A stretch of 37,604 nt of DNA from an uncultured Methanobrevibacter sp. (GTDB taxonomy: Archaea > Methanobacteriota > Methanobacteria > Methanobacteriales > Methanobacteriaceae), in the NCBI RefSeq assembly GCF_902769175.1, contig NZ_CACXNW010000040.1, forward strand, positions 1 to 37,604. Reading direction: 5' to 3'. Both the position numbers and the translations under genes were made by a program. Positions 1-8,554 of this stretch are shown piece by piece. How positions within the stretch are numbered: the first letter of the stretch is position 1; every line of letters starts with the position of its first letter. The notes under the pieces were generated by a model that did not search any database, was not told the origin of the DNA, and worked only from the letters and a program-made list of their open reading frames with translations.

Positions 1-31
1 CTAGTAGAGAATAGTTATAATGGTGATTTGA

Positions 32-358
32 ATGAGTAAAGATTTTAAAAGACAAGAATATGCTCGTTATAAAAAATTAGGAACCAAATGGAGACGTCCA
101 AGAGGAAAAACTAGTAAAATGAGAAGATACGAAGCAGGAAAACCTGCAATGCCATCTATTGGTTACCGTACTCCTAGAGCTACAAGAGGATTACACCCAT
201 CTGGTTACAAAGATGTTCTTGTTTGTAATATGAAAGATTTAGAAGCGATTGATGCAGAAACTGAAGCTGCAAGAATCAGAGCTACTATCGGTAAACGTAA
301 AAAAGAATTGATGTTATCCAAAGTATCAGAATTAGGTATAAAAGTTTTAAATAAATAA
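32..358 (+). CDS. rpl32e: Large ribosomal subunit protein L32e (eL32)
   Basis: Structural protein of the 50S subunit. The 108-residue product starts FKRQEYARYKKLGTKWRRP and carries the family segments KMRRYEAGKPAMPSIGYR, RGLHPSGYKDVLV and, at the end, ELGIKVLN. The length matches methanogen L32e, so it appears complete. The ATG follows a GGTGAT ribosome binding site at a 5-base spacing. It is the first gene in the window and belongs to the spc-type ribosomal cluster; rpl6 would be expected just upstream. Unusually, 470 bases separate it from rpl19e, its normal close neighbour. Identification is by recognised family motifs. Confidence 0.97.
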   Translation: MSKDFKRQEYARYKKLGTKWRRPRGKTSKMRRYEAGKPAMPSIGYRTPRATRGLHPSGYKDVLVCNMKDLEAIDAETEAARIRATIGKRKKELMLSKVSELGIKVLNK

Positions 359-828
359 ATGTAAAATTTTGAAAAATCCATGATTTTTCTTATGATAGAT
401 GATTAAACATGAAGTTTTTTCATTTCCTTGAATTTGTTAATATTATAATTTATAAAGCTTACTTATAGGAAAATTAGGGGCATTATGTAAAGTTGGCAAG
501 GGATTATTGAATACGTCTTTAACCTCATGCCACAACCTATGTAACTATTATAGATTCTCAGATTGAATGGAAAAGATATAGGAAAATTGAAAATGAAATT
601 AATTCAAAATCTGGAAAAAAGAATCCATTTTCTTATTAACAAGCAAAATAAACAATTAAATTAAAACTTTGATAAAATGATTGAGATTTATGGCAGAAAT
701 GCATAAATCATTATTAAAAATGGGTTATAATCAATCATTAAAAAGTTATTTAATTTATATTGATAAAATTAAAGGGAACTAAAAGAATTTTATTCAAGTT
801 TATCAGCTAACTAAATGGAGGATTATTA
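359..828 (+). other. 470-base gap with a possible gene remnant
   Basis: No intact gene lies here. Around 523-642 one frame reads without a start codon for about 40 codons, including IEWKRYRKIENEINSKSGKK and ending in TAA. Short coding-like pieces follow in shifted frames up to about 760. The composition (Lys, Asn, Ile and Arg-rich) resembles a decayed coding sequence. A transposase-type origin is possible, but I do not recognise the family. The last 20 bases hold the GGAGG ribosome binding site of rpl19e. Elsewhere in methanogens rpl32e and rpl19e are normally nearly adjacent, so this segment looks inserted. Confidence 0.4.
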
Positions 829-1236
829 ATGAATCTTACTACACAAAAAAGATTAGCTGCTAGTATACTTAAAGTTGGAGTAAATAGAGCTATTACAAGA
901 GACGGTATCAAACAACTTATAGATCAAGGTATTATCAAAGCTAGACCAAAAACTGGTATTAGTAGCTACAGATCTAAAAAGATTAAAGAGCAAAAGAAAA
1001 AAGGTAAACGTAAAGGAAGAGGTAGTGTTAAAGGAGCTAAAAACGCTCGTACTCCTAAAAAACAAGTTTGGATGAAAACTATCCGTGCTTTAAGAACTGA
1101 CTTAAAGGACATGAGAGACGCTGGTGAAATTGACCCTACTACCTACCGTAAATTATACAAGATGGCAAAAGGTGGAGCTTTCAGAAGTAAATCTTACATG
1201 AAAACTTACGCTAGAGACCATGATTTAATCAAATAG
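829..1236 (+). CDS. rpl19e: Large ribosomal subunit protein L19e (eL19), with an internal in-frame deletion
   Basis: 50S subunit protein. The 135-residue product has the family N-terminus (LTTQKRLAASILKVGVNR), the basic central stretch (KKIKEQKKKGKRKGRGS) and the C-terminus KMAKGGAFRSKSYMKTYARD. Archaeal L19e normally reads GVNR, then V-W-I/F-D-P plus about eight residues, then AITR. Here GVNR joins directly to AITRDGIKQLI, so about 13 residues (39 bases) are missing, which accounts for 135 rather than about 148 residues. The frame is kept. The start has GGAGG upstream, and the rpl18 ribosome binding site overlaps the stop. Identity is certain; the missing segment is judged from recalled family sequences. 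Confidence 0.95.
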   Translation: MNLTTQKRLAASILKVGVNRAITRDGIKQLIDQGIIKARPKTGISSYRSKKIKEQKKKGKRKGRGSVKGAKNARTPKKQVWMKTIRALRTDLKDMRDAGEIDPTTYRKLYKMAKGGAFRSKSYMKTYARDHDLIK

Positions 1237-1247
1237 GAGGAATGGAC

Positions 1248-1829
1248 TTGGCAAGCGGATCAAATTATAAAGTAGCTTTCAGAAGAAGAAGAGAAGGTAA
1301 AACTGACTACGCTACTAGAGCAAAATTAGTTGATGTAGATAAATCCAGATTAGTTGTAAGAATTTCCAATGCTAATTGTATTGTTCAAGTTATTAATGTT
1401 GGTAAAGACGGTGACGAAACTGTCGTATCAGCTCACAGTAAAGAATTAAACAAATTAGGATGGTTAGCAGGAAATAAAAACACTAGTGCTGTTTATTTAA
1501 CTGCATACTTATGTGGTAAAAAAGCTGTTGCAGCAGGTGTCGACTATGCTGTTGCTGACATTGGTTTAAAATCTCCTATTAAAGGAGCTAAAGTATTTGC
1601 TGCTGTTAAAGGTGCTGCAGATGCTGGTTTAAATGTTCCATACGGTGAATCTATTGTCCCTACTGAAGACAGACTCAATGGTGAACACATTGCAGAATAT
1701 GCAGAAAGCTTAGATGAAGAAGAATTAAACAAAAGATTCTCTCAATACTTAGCTAAAGGTCTTCAACCTACTGATTTACCTAAACACTTTGAAGAAATTA
1801 AAAACAAAATTGACGAGGCTGAATTATGA
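1248..1829 (+). CDS. rpl18: Large ribosomal subunit protein L18 (uL18)
   Basis: 5S rRNA-binding protein of the 50S subunit. The N-terminus ASGSNYKVAFRRRREGKTDY and the segments LVVRISNANCIVQVI and DIGLKSPIKGAKVFAAVKG are typical of archaeal L18, and the length (193 residues) is normal. I chose the TTG at 1248 over the ATG at 1242: the GGAGG at 1236-1240 then sits 7 bases upstream rather than almost touching the start, and the product begins M-A-S-G like its relatives. The gene follows rpl19e tightly and overlaps rps5 by an ATGA, showing translational coupling. Confidence 0.95.
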   Translation: MASGSNYKVAFRRRREGKTDYATRAKLVDVDKSRLVVRISNANCIVQVINVGKDGDETVVSAHSKELNKLGWLAGNKNTSAVYLTAYLCGKKAVAAGVDYAVADIGLKSPIKGAKVFAAVKGAADAGLNVPYGESIVPTEDRLNGEHIAEYAESLDEEELNKRFSQYLAKGLQPTDLPKHFEEIKNKIDEAEL

Positions 1830-2467
1830 GCTTTAATATGGATGATTGGGAACCTAAAACTAACTTAGGTAAAGAAGTAAAAGCAGGAAATATCACCGAT
1901 ATTGATGAAATCTTCGAAAAAGGTCTCCCTATAATGGAATTAGAAATTATTGATGCATTGCTTCCTGATTTAGAAGAAGAAGTAATGGACGTAAATTTAG
2001 TTCAAAGAATGCACAAATCTGGTAGAAAAGTAAACTTTAGAGTAATCGTTGCAGTAGGTAACAAAAACGGTTATGTAGGTTTAGGACAAGGTAAAGCAAG
2101 AGAAGTAGGTCCTGCTATCAGAAAAGCTGTAGACAATGCTAAATATAACATTATCAAAGTAAGAAGAGGTTGTGGAGATTGGGGTTGTGTTTGTGGAAGA
2201 CAACACACTGTTCCTTTCAAAGTAACCGGTAAAGCAAGCAGTGTAAACGTAACCTTAAGACCTGCTCCTGCAGGTGTAGGACTCGCTATTGGTGATGTTG
2301 GTAAAACCATCCTCTCCCTTGCTGGTGTAAAGGACGTATGGTCTCAAGCAAGCGGTCAAACCCAAACTACTGTAAACTTTGCTAATGCTGTATTTGAAGC
2401 TTTAAAAGAAGCAAGCAGAATGAAAGCATCAGAACAAGACCTTAAAAATATGGGAGTAATCCAATAA
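1826..2467 (+). CDS. rps5: Small ribosomal subunit protein S5 (uS5)
   Basis: 30S protein at the mRNA entry channel. The 213-residue product carries the S5 double-stranded-RNA-binding fold ([19 protein letters not shown], about residues 69-87) and the C-terminal domain segment ([20 protein letters not shown]). Length and motifs match archaeal S5, including the archaeal N-terminal extension and the Cys-containing stretch [18 protein letters not shown]. The start overlaps the rpl18 stop by four bases, so the two genes share an operon. Confidence 0.97.
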   Translation: MSFNMDDWEPKTNLGKEVKAGNITDIDEIFEKGLPIMELEIIDALLPDLEEEVMDVNLVQRMHKSGRKVNFRVIVAVGNKNGYVGLGQGKAREVGPAIRKAVDNAKYNIIKVRRGCGDWGCVCGRQHTVPFKVTGKASSVNVTLRPAPAGVGLAIGDVGKTILSLAGVKDVWSQASGQTQTTVNFANAVFEALKEASRMKASEQDLKNMGVIQ

Positions 2468-2478
2468 ACGGTGGTATC

Positions 2479-2937
2479 ATGTATTTAGTAATTAGAATTA
2501 GAGGTACTACTGGTGTTAAACAAGGCATTGCTAGTACTTTAGAAATGTTAAGAATTAACAGAATTAGTCATGCAGTTTTAGTTGATGAAAACCCAAGTTA
2601 CAAAGGTATGCTCCAAAAAGCAAAAGACTACATCACTTGGGGTGAAGTTGATTTAGAAACTCTCACTGAAATTGTAGAAAAAAGAGGAAGATTAGTCGGC
2701 GGAGCTCGTCTCACTGAAGAATACTTAAAGGAAAACACCGATTACTCTACCTTTGAAGAATTGGCTAATGCATTAATCAATGGAGAAATCAAAGCTCAAG
2801 ATATTGATATGAAACCTGTATTCCGTTTACATCCTCCAAGAAAAGGATACAATGGAATTAGACATTCTGTAAACGAAGGCGGATCCTTAGGTTACAGAGG
2901 CGAAGATATTAATAATCTTGCAAAAAGAATGGCTTAA
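2479..2937 (+). CDS. rpl30: Large ribosomal subunit protein L30 (uL30)
   Basis: 50S protein. The 152-residue product begins [17 protein letters not shown], has the [20 protein letters not shown] segment and the archaeal C-terminal extension ending near [17 protein letters not shown]. The length is typical of archaeal and eukaryal L30/L7. It lies 11 bases after rps5, with GGTGGT before the ATG, and 12 bases before rpl15. It is intact and in the usual operon position. Confidence 0.97.
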   Translation: MYLVIRIRGTTGVKQGIASTLEMLRINRISHAVLVDENPSYKGMLQKAKDYITWGEVDLETLTEIVEKRGRLVGGARLTEEYLKENTDYSTFEELANALINGEIKAQDIDMKPVFRLHPPRKGYNGIRHSVNEGGSLGYRGEDINNLAKRMA

Positions 2938-2949
2938 GGGTGGATTAGT

Positions 2950-3387
2950 ATGATTAGAAAAGGCAAAAAGATTAATAAGATGAGAGGTTCCAGATCTAAC
3001 GGTGGAGGCTCTGTCAAAAGACGAAGAGGTGCTGGTAACAAAGGTGGTAAAGGTAAAGCTGGAGCTGGAAAACACCACTGGTCAACTACCGTAATTGAAA
3101 ACAGATATTACTTCGGTAAACATGGTTTCAAAAGACCTCAAAAAACTATCCACAAATCTTATCCTGTCAACTTAAACTTCTTAAACGATAAGGCTGAAGA
3201 GTTTGTAGAACAAGGAATTGCAACTAAAGAAGACGATGTTATTGTAATCGATGTAACTGATTTAGGCTACAACAAAGTTTTAGCAACCGGTTCCCTTGAC
3301 ATTCCTTTAGTAGTCAAATCTCCTGCATTCTCTGAATCTGCTATCGAAAAAATCGAAGAAGCTGGCGGAGAAGCTGTAGAATTATAG
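2950..3387 (+). CDS. rpl15: Large ribosomal subunit protein L15 (uL15)
   Basis: 50S assembly protein. The 145-residue product has the basic glycine-rich N-terminus (KMRGSRSNGGGSVKRRRGAG), the KHHWSTT segment and a C-terminal fold region ending EEAGGEAVEL, all usual for archaeal L15. It is the last gene of the tightly spaced rpl19e-rpl15 run. A strong hairpin starts two bases after its stop and T-rich DNA follows, so transcription probably ends here and secY has its own promoter. Confidence 0.97.
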   Translation: MIRKGKKINKMRGSRSNGGGSVKRRRGAGNKGGKGKAGAGKHHWSTTVIENRYYFGKHGFKRPQKTIHKSYPVNLNFLNDKAEEFVEQGIATKEDDVIVIDVTDLGYNKVLATGSLDIPLVVKSPAFSESAIEKIEEAGGEAVEL

Positions 3388-3388
3388 A

Positions 3389-3427
3389 TCCACCTTTTAC
3401 GTTGCCTTCGGCAATGCAAAAGCTGGA
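3389..3427 (+). terminator. Long hairpin directly after rpl15
   Basis: The arms 3389-3406 and 3410-3427 pair over 18 positions: TCCA with TGGA, CTTTT with AAAAG, and CGTTGCC with GGCAATG around a TTC loop, with two single mismatches and one G-T pair. A T-tract (TCTTTTT) and several hundred T-rich bases follow. The position, two bases past the stop, fits a 3' processing or termination signal. A similarly built hairpin follows the MFS gene at 22447. Confidence 0.6.
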
Positions 3428-3604
3428 CCAAAATCTTTTTAATTAGTTGGGAGTTTTATGCTCTTTAACTAGTTCATTCTATTATTTTTAATTTTATTTT
3501 TTTAAATAAATCTTTAATTTTATGAATTTTTCTTGTTTTATTGAATTTGTTTTTTATATTCTTATTTTCATTTTTTTTAAAACAGATTTTAAATATTAAA
3601 TAAT

Positions 3605-3840
3605 TTTTTTCTCGTTTTTGTAAAATGTGTTTTTTATATTTTTATTAGGATTTTTTTCTCGTTTTTGTAAAATGTGTTTTTTATATTTTTATTAGGATTT
3701 TTTTCTCGTTTTTGTAAAATGTGTTTTTTATATTCTTATTAGAATTTTTTTCTTGGTTTTGGAATTTGTTTTTTTATATTTTTATTAGGATTTTTTTCTT
3801 GTTTTTGTTAATTTTGATTTTTTAATTTTTTAATAGAATT
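3605..3840 (+). repeat. T-rich tandem repeat, 46-47 bp period, five copies
   Basis: The marker CTCG/CTTG within a run of T recurs at 3611, 3658, 3705, 3752 and 3798. Each unit reads roughly T-run, CTCGTTTTTGTAAAATGTG, then T-rich DNA and ATTAGGA. The first three copies are almost identical and the last two are diverged. The array fills the middle of the 770-base gap between rpl15 and secY. The rest of that gap (3841-4155) is plain A+T-rich DNA with a possible TATA element (AATTTATAAT) near 4056. Confidence 0.85.
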
Positions 3841-4155
3841 ATTTGAATTTCATTAAATTTCCCTATTTTTCATGATTTTTTGCCTTATTTATCGAATAGT
3901 TTATATTATATAAAATTTATAATTAATATTAATCTAAAATATTATAATATTATATATAAATTATATGGCTTATTTGGAAATAATAAAGCCAAGTATATTT
4001 AATTGAAATTGATTGAAATGAATATTGATTTCAAATATTTTGGATTCACATTTAAAAATTTATAATAAAAAAGATTTTAACAGAATTCAAGTTTAGATTT
4101 AAATTTTATATTTAATTCTGATTTGAATTAATAGATAATAATTTATGGGGTAAAA

Positions 4156-5526
4156 ATGATTTTAGAGAAATTTAAGCCTATATTTAAGTTGCTTCCTGAG
4201 GTCAAAACTCCTATTCATAGACAAGACTTTAAGGAAAAGCTTAAATGGACAGCAATTGTTTTAGTGTTATATTACTTTTTAACTCAAATTCCGTTATACG
4301 GTTTGAGTCCAACTGCAGTTGATCAATTCGCCCAGTTAAGGGCTGTTATGGCTGGAAGCTTCGGGTCAATTCTTACTTTAGGTATTGGTCCTATTGTTAC
4401 CGCGTCCATTGTATTGCAACTTTTAGTTGGTGCAAAAATATTAAATTTAGATTTATCTCAACACGAACATAAGGCTATGTTCCAAAGTACTCAAAAATTA
4501 TTAGCTATTATTTTCACAATATTCGAAGCCGGAGTTTTAGTATTTACTGGAAGTTTAGTACCTATCGACCAATCATATTATACAATCATGATTGTCCAAT
4601 TGGTTATTGGAGCTATTTTGATATTGTACCTTGATGAAGTAGTATCAAAATGGGGATTCGGTAGTGGTGTAGGATTGTTCATTGCTGCTGGTGTAGCTCA
4701 AACTATTATTGTAGGAACATTTAACTTCTTACCAGCTTCTGCAGCATCTACATCTGCTTCAGGTATTCTTCCTGCATTTATCCAATCCATTTTCGGTGGA
4801 TCTCCAAACTTCACTATATTGATTCCATTGATCTTTACCATTGTTGTATTCTTGATGGCTGTATATGGTGAATGTATGAGAATCGAAATTCCGATTTCCC
4901 ACGGTCAAGTAAGAGGACACGGTAGAATTAGAGGATCTGTAGGTAAATATCCTTTAAAATTCATTTATGCAAGTAACATGCCGGTTATTTTAACCAGTGC
5001 ACTTTTAGTAAACATTTCACTTTTAGCTAGTGTGTTCCAAAAAATAGGTTTCCCAATTTTCGGAGAAGTTTCTGGAGGAAGAGCTATCCGTGGTCTTGCA
5101 TTATGGTTAACAACCCCTAACAGTTTAAGTATATTGTTCACTAACCCATTAAGGGTATTGTTCTATGCTATATTCTTCTTAGGTTGTTGTGTACTCTTCT
5201 CATGGTTATGGGTAGAAATCAGTGGTTCATTAAGTGCAAAAGAAGTTGCTAAACAACTTTATAACTCAGGTATACAAATTCCTGGTTTCAGAAGCAGTAA
5301 AAGACAACTTTATCAAATTATGAAAAAGTATATTCCAGCTCTTACAATTTTAGGTGGTTTGTTTGTAGGTATATTAGCATTCATTGCTGACTTAACCAAT
5401 GCTCTCGGTGGAGGTACAGGTGTATTGCTTACTGTAGGTATTGTCTACAAGCTTTATGAAGAAATTGCTCAAGAGCAACTTATGGATATGCACCCAATGT
5501 TAAGAAAAGTATTTGGAAATGACTAA
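4156..5526 (+). CDS. secY: Preprotein translocase subunit SecY
   Basis: Channel subunit of the Sec61/SecYE-beta translocon in the cytoplasmic membrane. The 456-residue product has the N-terminal cytoplasmic helix, then about ten hydrophobic segments. It has the family segments around residue 60 (LRAVMAGSFGSILTLGIGPI, including the plug area), EIPISHGQVRGHGRIRGSVG near residue 245, and PGFRSSKRQLYQIMKKYIP near residue 376. Length and topology match archaeal SecY. It is preceded by a 770-base repeat-containing gap and probably has its own promoter. Confidence 0.97.
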   Translation: MILEKFKPIFKLLPEVKTPIHRQDFKEKLKWTAIVLVLYYFLTQIPLYGLSPTAVDQFAQLRAVMAGSFGSILTLGIGPIVTASIVLQLLVGAKILNLDLSQHEHKAMFQSTQKLLAIIFTIFEAGVLVFTGSLVPIDQSYYTIMIVQLVIGAILILYLDEVVSKWGFGSGVGLFIAAGVAQTIIVGTFNFLPASAASTSASGILPAFIQSIFGGSPNFTILIPLIFTIVVFLMAVYGECMRIEIPISHGQVRGHGRIRGSVGKYPLKFIYASNMPVILTSALLVNISLLASVFQKIGFPIFGEVSGGRAIRGLALWLTTPNSLSILFTNPLRVLFYAIFFLGCCVLFSWLWVEISGSLSAKEVAKQLYNSGIQIPGFRSSKRQLYQIMKKYIPALTILGGLFVGILAFIADLTNALGGGTGVLLTVGIVYKLYEEIAQEQLMDMHPMLRKVFGND

Positions 5527-5577
5527 TTAATCATTTTCATATTCTTTCATTTTCATATTATTTCATCATTATGATTT

Positions 5578-5740
5578 ATTAGGAAACTTTGTTTTGGTTT
5601 CCTTATTCTTTCATTGTTATGATTTTATTTGGAAGCTTTTATTTTGGGTTTCCTTATTCTTTCATTGTTATGATTTTATTTGGAAGCTTTTATTTTGGGT
5701 TTCCTTATTCTTTCATTGTTATGATTTTATTTGGAAATGA
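5578..5740 (+). repeat. 51-bp tandem repeat, three copies, between secY and adkA
   Basis: The segment CCTTATTCTTTCATTGTTAT recurs at 5601, 5652 and 5703, a period of exactly 51 bases, and the copies are almost identical. A diverged copy seems to precede them (about 5540-5580). Each unit boundary carries an inverted pair GGAA(A/G)C...G(G)TTTCC, so every unit can form a hairpin followed by T-rich DNA. The 338-base gap between secY and adkA contains no gene. Confidence 0.9.
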
Positions 5741-5864
5741 CTGTCTTATCTTTTCTTAATTTTTCTATTAAAGAATGATGAATTGTTCTTTATTTTTCAT
5801 TCTTGTGATTATATTAGTTAATTGAAATTTATTTGAAATTTATAACATTAAAGAGAGGATTAAA

Positions 5865-6425
5865 ATGAAATTGGTAGTTTTAACTGGAATTCCAGGATCT
5901 GGAAGTACAACTATACTTAATAGGGCATTAGAAAAAGTGGATTATCTTCATTTAAACTATGGAGATATCATGACTGAGATTGCTATGGAAAAAGGGCTTG
6001 TTGAAAATAGGGATGAGTTAAGAAAATTGGCTGCTGACACTCAAAAAGAGATTCAAAAAGAGGCAGGTATCAGAATTAAGGAAAAATCCCAATCTGAAAA
6101 CGTTATCGTAGATACTCATTGTACTATTAGCACACCTGCTGGTTTCTTGCCAGGTCTTCCAAAATGGGTTTTAGAAGGATTAAATCCAGATACTTTTATT
6201 TTAGTTGAAGCTTATCCTGATGAAATCATGGTAAGAAGATTAAATGATGAAACCAGAGAAAGAGATGCTCAAAAAGCTAGTGAGATTCAGTTACATCAAG
6301 AAATGAACAGAGCTGCATCTATGGCTTATGCTACTTTAACTGGTGCAACTGTAAAAATAATCAATAATCATGATAATCATTTAGATACAACTGTTGAAAA
6401 ATTAGTTGAAGTATTAAAATTATAA
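5865..6425 (+). CDS. adkA: Archaeal adenylate kinase
   Basis: Converts ATP + AMP to 2 ADP in the cytoplasm. The 186-residue product belongs to the archaeal AdkA type. It has a P-loop near the N-terminus (TGIPGSGSTT, about residues 7-16), the segment YGDIM, the core VDTHCTISTPAGFLPGLP and a late RLNDETRERD motif. An AGAGAGG ribosome binding site precedes the ATG. The place between secY and the EMC3-like gene is the standard methanogen order. Complete and intact. Confidence 0.96.
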   Translation: MKLVVLTGIPGSGSTTILNRALEKVDYLHLNYGDIMTEIAMEKGLVENRDELRKLAADTQKEIQKEAGIRIKEKSQSENVIVDTHCTISTPAGFLPGLPKWVLEGLNPDTFILVEAYPDEIMVRRLNDETRERDAQKASEIQLHQEMNRAASMAYATLTGATVKIINNHDNHLDTTVEKLVEVLKL

Positions 6426-6454
6426 TGATTGTTTTAATTAACTTATCATTTTTT
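6424..6454 (+). terminator. Short hairpin with T-tract after adkA
   Basis: AATGAT at 6424-6429 pairs with ATCATT at 6445-6450, which runs into a T-tract. It overlaps the last base or two of the adkA stop codon. The stem is only 6 bp, so support is moderate. Confidence 0.35.
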
Positions 6455-6474
6455 AAATTTAGATAATTGGATCA

Positions 6475-6670
6475 ATTTAATTAGCTTTAATTATTAAATG
6501 AACTTTAATTATTAGAATTATTTCTTATTAGCTTTAATTATTAATGAACTTTAATTATTAGAATTATTTCTAATTAGCTTTAATTATTAAATTAAATTTA
6601 ATTATTAAATTAAATTTAATTATTAAATTAAATTTAATTATTAAATTAACTTTAATATTAGAATTATTTT
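6475..6670 (+). repeat. A+T-only tandem repeats between adkA and the EMC3-like gene
   Basis: TTTAATTATTAAATTAAA-like units of about 19 bases repeat four or more times around 6575-6650. They are preceded by longer diverged units (AGCTTTAATTATTA...GAATTATTTC). The rest of the 520-base gap, up to 6946, is A+T-rich without a recognisable gene; an open frame on the minus strand there has no family features. Confidence 0.75.
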
Positions 6671-6946
6671 AATTAGTTTAATTAAGTTGATGTTTTCTAA
6701 TTATTTAAATTTTTTAATTACATTAATTTCATAGTAATTCAAACTATAATCTATAAATTTGCAAAAGTATTATAACAGTATAAACTATTAATTTGTAAAT
6801 TTGAAAGAATTTATAACTTAATAGTTTATTATACATTTTGAGAATTAACTTAGAATATTGCAAAACATAAAATGTTTTGCAGAAGATAACAGATTTAAAA
6901 AAATATAATTTACTATTAAAATTTATTAAACTATGTGAGGAATGAA

Positions 6947-7555
6947 ATGGCGTATCAAGGTAGTTTTCTTTTAGGTATTTCCTGGCTTCAGCCAGTGTTT
7001 GATGCAATGAATGCTGTTCTTAATCCATTAGTTCATATGGATCCTACACCTAATAATCCAGTGCTTACTGTATTTGTGATATCCTTTGTCATATCCCTTT
7101 TAACAGTAACCGCTCAAAAGTTATTGGTGGACCAGGATAAGATGAATGAAATGCAAGCAAAATCAAAAGCTTTGCAAAAGGAGTTAAGAGCTGCTCAAGC
7201 TAGCGGTGACAGTAAAGAGTTAGCAAAGATTCAAGCTAAACAAATGGATATGATGTCAGACCAATCTGAAATTATGAAGATGTCATTTAGACCTATGATT
7301 GTTACAATGATTCCAATCTTATTAATCTTTGCTTGGATGTGGCAATCTACAATAAAAGATATTATTGTTGTATTTCCTCCAGCTGTTTATTATTGTACTT
7401 TAACTCCTCTTTTCCACTCATTAGGTCAAATGCTTTATGGTGGAAACATAACCACTATCCCTTACGGAGTAGGATGGTTATGGTGGTACTTTATTTGTAC
7501 ATTTGGAATGTCACAAATCATTAGGAAATTTATGGGATTCAAAAACGGTTTCTAG
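6947..7555 (+). CDS. EMC3/TMCO1-type membrane insertase (DUF106, archaeal Oxa1/YidC-like)
   Basis: Probably helps insert membrane proteins alongside the Sec channel. The product (202 residues) has an N-terminal membrane segment (about residues 38-57, PVLTVFVISFVISLLTVTAQ). A charged coiled-coil hairpin follows (DKMNEMQAKSKALQKELRAA through KIQAKQMDMMSDQSEIMKM), then two further membrane segments (PMIVTMIPILLIFAWMW and the C-terminal tryptophan-rich GVGWLWWYFIC). This is the DUF106 layout. I chose the ATG at 6947 because GAGG lies 6 bases upstream; a GTG at 6935 would place that site inside the gene. Its place between adkA and rpl34e is conserved in methanogens. Confidence 0.9.
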   Translation: MAYQGSFLLGISWLQPVFDAMNAVLNPLVHMDPTPNNPVLTVFVISFVISLLTVTAQKLLVDQDKMNEMQAKSKALQKELRAAQASGDSKELAKIQAKQMDMMSDQSEIMKMSFRPMIVTMIPILLIFAWMWQSTIKDIIVVFPPAVYYCTLTPLFHSLGQMLYGGNITTIPYGVGWLWWYFICTFGMSQIIRKFMGFKNGF

Positions 7556-8287
7556 ATTTAAAATTTCAAAAAAATTCATATTTTTTTGGACTAATTTATT
7601 TAGGAAACTATTCTTATTATTTAATAAAAATAATATTTCATTAAATTGAATAGGATATCAATTCTTTCAATTTAATTAATCATAAAATTAATTTAATTAT
7701 ACTAGTTGCTACTATTAATAAATGTTATGTATCCATATAGATACTCTACCTTAGATTAGTCAATCTAAGCAATTTTTAGATTTCCAATCTAAATTTTTCA
7801 ATCGAAATTTTAGATTTTTCTAAATTATTTTCTAGTTTCAATTAAAAAATTAAAATTAAAACTAAAATCCCAAAAGTACGATATCTGTAATACAAAATTT
7901 TAGTGGATTTTTAATGATTGGCATGTTAAGTGGGATTGCCTACTTAATTTGGGTTGTTGGAAATTGCTAAGATTTTAAAATTTATTTCTATAATTTTTCT
8001 TATTTGAAAATCAATTCAAATTTTTACAAGAATTATAGATTTTCAATAGGATATCTTATAGAGAATAGTAAAGTATATATTAATTAAATATCATATTATA
8101 TAGTGTTAATCATTTAACTAAATGAATTTTAAATATTCATTCTATTTTTATGATACTTTTTTCATGATATTTACAAGATACTTATTTAGTATTTTAATAT
8201 CTATTTTACTTCAAGTCTACAAATTAGACAATTTGATATTAATATTAAATTTGTAGATATTTAAAAAAAAACAAATTAGGTGAGAAC
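7556..8287 (+). other. 730-base gap with twin hairpins; no clear gene
   Basis: Two adjacent inverted repeats share almost the same arms: CTTAGATT/AATCTAAG at 7750-7769 and TTTAGATT/AATCTAAA at 7775-7793. A third possible stem (TTAAGT...ACTTAA) lies near 7925-7946. A 34-codon stretch ending at 7970 has a hydrophobic end (from ATG 7914: MIGMLSGIAYLIWVVGNC) but no good ribosome binding site. It may be a micropeptide or chance. The remainder is A+T-rich. The last bases hold AGGTGAG, the ribosome binding site of rpl34e. Confidence 0.4.
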
Positions 8288-8554
8288 ATGCCTGCAAATA
8301 GATTTAGATCAAGATCATATAAAAGAACAAATACAAAAACTCCTGGTGGAGTTAATGTTTTAAGATATAAAAAGAAGAAACCATCTAAGCATGTATGTGC
8401 TGAATGTGGTGCTGTATTACATGGTGTTCCAAGAGGACGTCCTTTCGAGATTTCCAAATTAGCTAAATCTCAAAAAAGACCTAACCGTCCATTTGGTGGA
8501 TACTTATGTCCAAAATGTGCTCGTAAGCATTTCAAAGATGAGGCAAGAAAATAA
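8288..8554 (+). CDS. rpl34e: Large ribosomal subunit protein L34e (eL34)
   Basis: 50S protein with a zinc-binding fold. The 88-residue product begins [20 protein letters not shown] and has two Cys pairs (CAECG near residue 38 and CPKC near residue 77), around the hallmark [20 protein letters not shown]. The length is normal. The ATG has AGGTGAGA upstream, and the stop overlaps the cmk start by one base, so the genes are co-translated. Confidence 0.97.
   Translation: MPANRFRSRSYKRTNTKTPGGVNVLRYKKKKPSKHVCAECGAVLHGVPRGRPFEISKLAKSQKRPNRPFGGYLCPKCARKHFKDEARK

Noticed and set aside
853..1065. Minus-strand frames inside ribosomal genes.
   Set aside because: Shadows of strongly conserved genes on the plus strand.
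6744..7007. Minus-strand 87-codon frame upstream of the EMC3-like gene.
   Set aside because: It overlaps the real gene start, has no family features and is explained by A+T-rich DNA.
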